DNA of 64,000 nucleotides from Blautia luti (lineage in GTDB: Bacteria > Bacillota > Clostridia > Lachnospirales > Lachnospiraceae), in NCBI RefSeq assembly GCF_033096465.1, contig NZ_AP028156.1, forward strand, positions 2,622,501-2,686,500, in the 5' to 3' direction. The notes beneath the pieces were generated by a model, which did not search any database, was not told the origin of the DNA, and saw nothing but the letters and a program-made list of their open reading frames with translations. Positions 62,299 to 64,000 of the stretch are shown in pieces. The position numbers and the translations under genes were made by a program. Position 1 is the first letter of the stretch. The number at the start of each line of letters is the position of its first letter.

Positions 62299-62646
62299 CT
62301 ATACTGTGAACGGAGCATCCAGGTCAATTCCGTCAGTCAGTTCCATACTGATCTTCTGCATCATTCTGCAGAGCGCAAGCTCAGCATCCAGATAGGCATT
62401 TACCTGCGGATTGCTGCGAAGCTGAGCAGATTCCTTACTGATCTGCTCCACCACATCGAACAGGCTGTCCGCATCACATTCATTCTGAATACGGTAATTC
62501 TCACCTCTGAAAGCATCCACCCTGTGTTTCAGGTCAGAATCCACCCTAAGAATATCACTCTGCTTCCTGAATTCTTTATATTCAGGGCTCTCTTTAATGG
62601 ATTCGATCAGACGGCTGATGCTTTCTCCTATTGTATTTTCTTCCAT
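62299..62646 (-). CDS. YlbF/YmcA family protein
   Basis: 115 residues, all helical (ESIKESPEYKEFRKQSDILRVDSDLKHRVDAFR; QLRSNPQVNAYLDAELALCRMMQKI). YlbF and YmcA with YaaT form the Y-complex that modulates RNase Y mRNA processing in Bacillus. It follows RNase J by 12 bp, which suits an RNA-decay role. Confidence 0.8.
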   Translation of the reverse strand: MEENTIGESISRLIESIKESPEYKEFRKQSDILRVDSDLKHRVDAFRGENYRIQNECDADSLFDVVEQISKESAQLRSNPQVNAYLDAELALCRMMQKISMELTDGIDLDAPFTV

Positions 62647-62658
62647 TGCTATTGCTCC

Positions 62659-64000
62659 TTATGCCTCCATAATGATCGGCAGGATCATAGGACTTCTCTT
62701 CGTGCGTTTCCACAGGAATTCACTCAGCGCGTCCTTTACTACAGTTTTGATCTTGCCCCAGTCTGTAATATTGCGTTCCAGACAGGAATCCAGTGCATTC
62801 TCCACAACTTCCCTGGCGTGATCCATCAAATCCTCGGACTCTCTTACATAAACAAATCCTCTGGAAACAATATCCGGTCCTGCCAGAACCACATTGCTGT
62901 GACGTTCCAGCGTTACCACTACGATCATGATTCCGTCCTCTGCCAGATGCTGGCGGTCACGAAGCACGATATTTCCTACATCTCCAACGCCCAGACCATC
63001 TACCAGGATCGCACCTGTATGGACAGTACCTGTGATCTGTGCACTCTGGCTGTCAAGTTCCAGCACATTGCCGGAAGCCAGTACGAAAATATTTTCCTTC
63101 GGGATTCCAAGTTCTTCTACTACATTCTTCTGCGCAGTCAGATGGCGGTATTCTCCATGAACAGGGATCGCATATTTCGGTTTCACCAGTGAATAGATCA
63201 GCTTGATTTCTTCCTGGCAGGCATGTCCTGAAACATGGACATCCTGGAAGATTACTTTCGCGCCTTTCATGGACAATTCATTGATAACCTTGGATACAGC
63301 TTTCTCATTACCCGGGATTGGGTTGGAACTGAAGATAATGGTATCGTTCGGTTTGATCACAATCTTCTTATGGATATTCGCTGCCATACGTGACAATGCT
63401 GCCATAGACTCACCCTGGCTTCCTGTTGTGATCAGCACCACCTGCTCATCCGGGTAATTCTTCACCTGGTCGATCTCAATCAGTGTCTGATCCGGAATGC
63501 GCAGATATCCCAGCTCAGCTGCAGTCGTAATGACATTTACCATACTGCGGCCTTCCACTGCAACCTTTCTGCCGAATCGATATGCAGTATTGATGATCTG
63601 CTGTACACGGTCTACATTGGATGCGAAAGTTGCGATAATGATCCTGTTGGTCTTATATTCATTGAACAGATTATCAAACACATGTCCTACAGATCGTTCT
63701 GACATAGTGAATCCAGTACGTTCTGCATTAGTACTGTCGCACATCAGAGCAAGTACGCCCTTTCTGCCGATCTCTGCGAAACGCTGCAGGTCAATAGCAT
63801 CTCCGAATACAGGTGTATAATCCACTTTAAAGTCACCGGTATGCACAACAATACCTGCCGGAGAGTAGATGGCAAGTGCAGAAGCATCCTGGATACTGTG
63901 GTTGGTTTTGATAAATTCAATGGAGAAATCTCCCAGATTAATGACCTGTCCATGTTTCACTTCTTTCAGTTTCGTGGTACGGGTCATATTATGCTCTTTT
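62659..64000 (-). CDS. rnj: Ribonuclease J (N-terminus outside window)
   Basis: 446 residues visible; the frame is open to the right edge, so about 110 N-terminal residues with the HxHxDH motif are missing. Seen: KTNHSIQDASALAIYSPAGIVVHTGDFKVDYTP (metal-ligand His and Asp), LALMCDSTNAERTG, the beta-CASP block LITTGSQGESMAALSRMA and HVSGHACQEEIKLIYSLVKPKYAIPVHGEYRHL. It acts as a 5'-3' exonuclease and endonuclease in mRNA and rRNA processing. First of the run with ylbF-like, MltG-like, trmR and trhP. Confidence 0.94.
   Translation of the reverse strand, partial: KEHNMTRTTKLKEVKHGQVINLGDFSIEFIKTNHSIQDASALAIYSPAGIVVHTGDFKVDYTPVFGDAIDLQRFAEIGRKGVLALMCDSTNAERTGFTMSERSVGHVFDNLFNEYKTNRIIIATFASNVDRVQQIINTAYRFGRKVAVEGRSMVNVITTAAELGYLRIPDQTLIEIDQVKNYPDEQVVLITTGSQGESMAALSRMAANIHKKIVIKPNDTIIFSSNPIPGNEKAVSKVINELSMKGAKVIFQDVHVSGHACQEEIKLIYSLVKPKYAIPVHGEYRHLTAQKNVVEELGIPKENIFVLASGNVLELDSQSAQITGTVHTGAILVDGLGVGDVGNIVLRDRQHLAEDGIMIVVVTLERHSNVVLAGPDIVSRGFVYVRESEDLMDHAREVVENALDSCLERNITDWGKIKTVVKDALSEFLWKRTKRSPMILPIIMEA

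Noticed and set aside
1..64000. tRNA, rRNA, integrase, transposase or phage genes
   Set aside because: None was recognised on either strand; the window reads as stable chromosomal backbone.

Overview
The window looks like a chromosomal core segment of a spore-forming, Gram-positive anaerobe of the class Clostridia, most likely the family Lachnospiraceae. The evidence is a full spoIIIAA-AH operon, spoIIGA-sigE with its characteristic wide-spaced promoter, an uninterrupted sigK, cotJABC, a clostridial fatty-acid cluster with a fused accDA gene, and a Hsp70-like/helical-repeat gene trio that I associate with Lachnospiraceae. Base composition is moderate, genes are tightly packed, and most are on the minus strand. 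I saw no tRNA, rRNA, CRISPR array, prophage or intact insertion sequence.

Region by region. 1-3 kb (minus): xseA (partial), nusB, an Asp23/Gls24 gene and prfC. 3.2-8.1 kb: the spoIIIA operon, which builds the mother cell-forespore channel. 8.1-13.1 kb: a membrane-anchored propeller-like protein, an Sfp-type phosphopantetheinyl transferase, a UvrD-like helicase and gltX. 13.2-20.8 kb: fatty-acid synthesis (accDA, accC, fabZ, accB, fabF, fabG, fabD, then acpP behind its own terminator). 21-22 kb: an FtsW/RodA/SpoVE protein. 22.3-28.5 kb: a secreted 1059-residue heptad-repeat protein, an MMPL/RND transporter and a divergent TetR regulator with two matching operators. 28.5-30.7 kb: a metallo-beta-lactamase-fold hydrolase and the spore coat genes cotJABC. 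30.9-33.7 kb (plus): TrkA/TrkH potassium uptake, then a possible small RNA. 33.9-36.5 kb: a radical SAM protein, sigE and spoIIGA. 36.8-42.5 kb: aroE, small housekeeping genes, purA and purB. 42.7-45.1 kb: a polar amino-acid ABC transporter. 45.2-50.9 kb: the Hsp70-like/helical-repeat trio. 51.3-58 kb: a secreted transglutaminase-like protein, a D-2-hydroxyacid dehydrogenase, MarR-MATE, an aldo/keto reductase behind two tiny membrane proteins, and a FabK-like flavoprotein. 58-64 kb: dihydrouridine synthase, sigK, a U32 protein with an O-methyltransferase and a short MltG-like protein (a tRNA U34 modification block), a YlbF-family protein and RNase J (partial).

Two themes tie distant genes together. 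First, one palindrome (TTTGA-N3-TCAAA followed by GTATAT) overlaps the promoters of acpP and of the FabK-like gene 37 kb away and also lies before fabD. This points to one fatty-acid regulator, probably FabT-like, acting on a split regulon. Second, sporulation genes are spread over five loci (spoIIIA, cotJ, spoIIG, sigK and possibly the downstream coat functions), with promoters that read as Spo0A/sigma-A type (spoIIG) or mother-cell sigma type (cotJ, sigK).

The least understood parts are the 45.2-50.9 kb trio, the candidate small RNA near 33.85-33.94 kb, and several proteins under 60 residues (52.2 kb, 56.5-56.8 kb). Start sites were moved where a ribosome-binding site and family alignment from memory supported it. 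No database search was possible, so family names rest on motif recognition.
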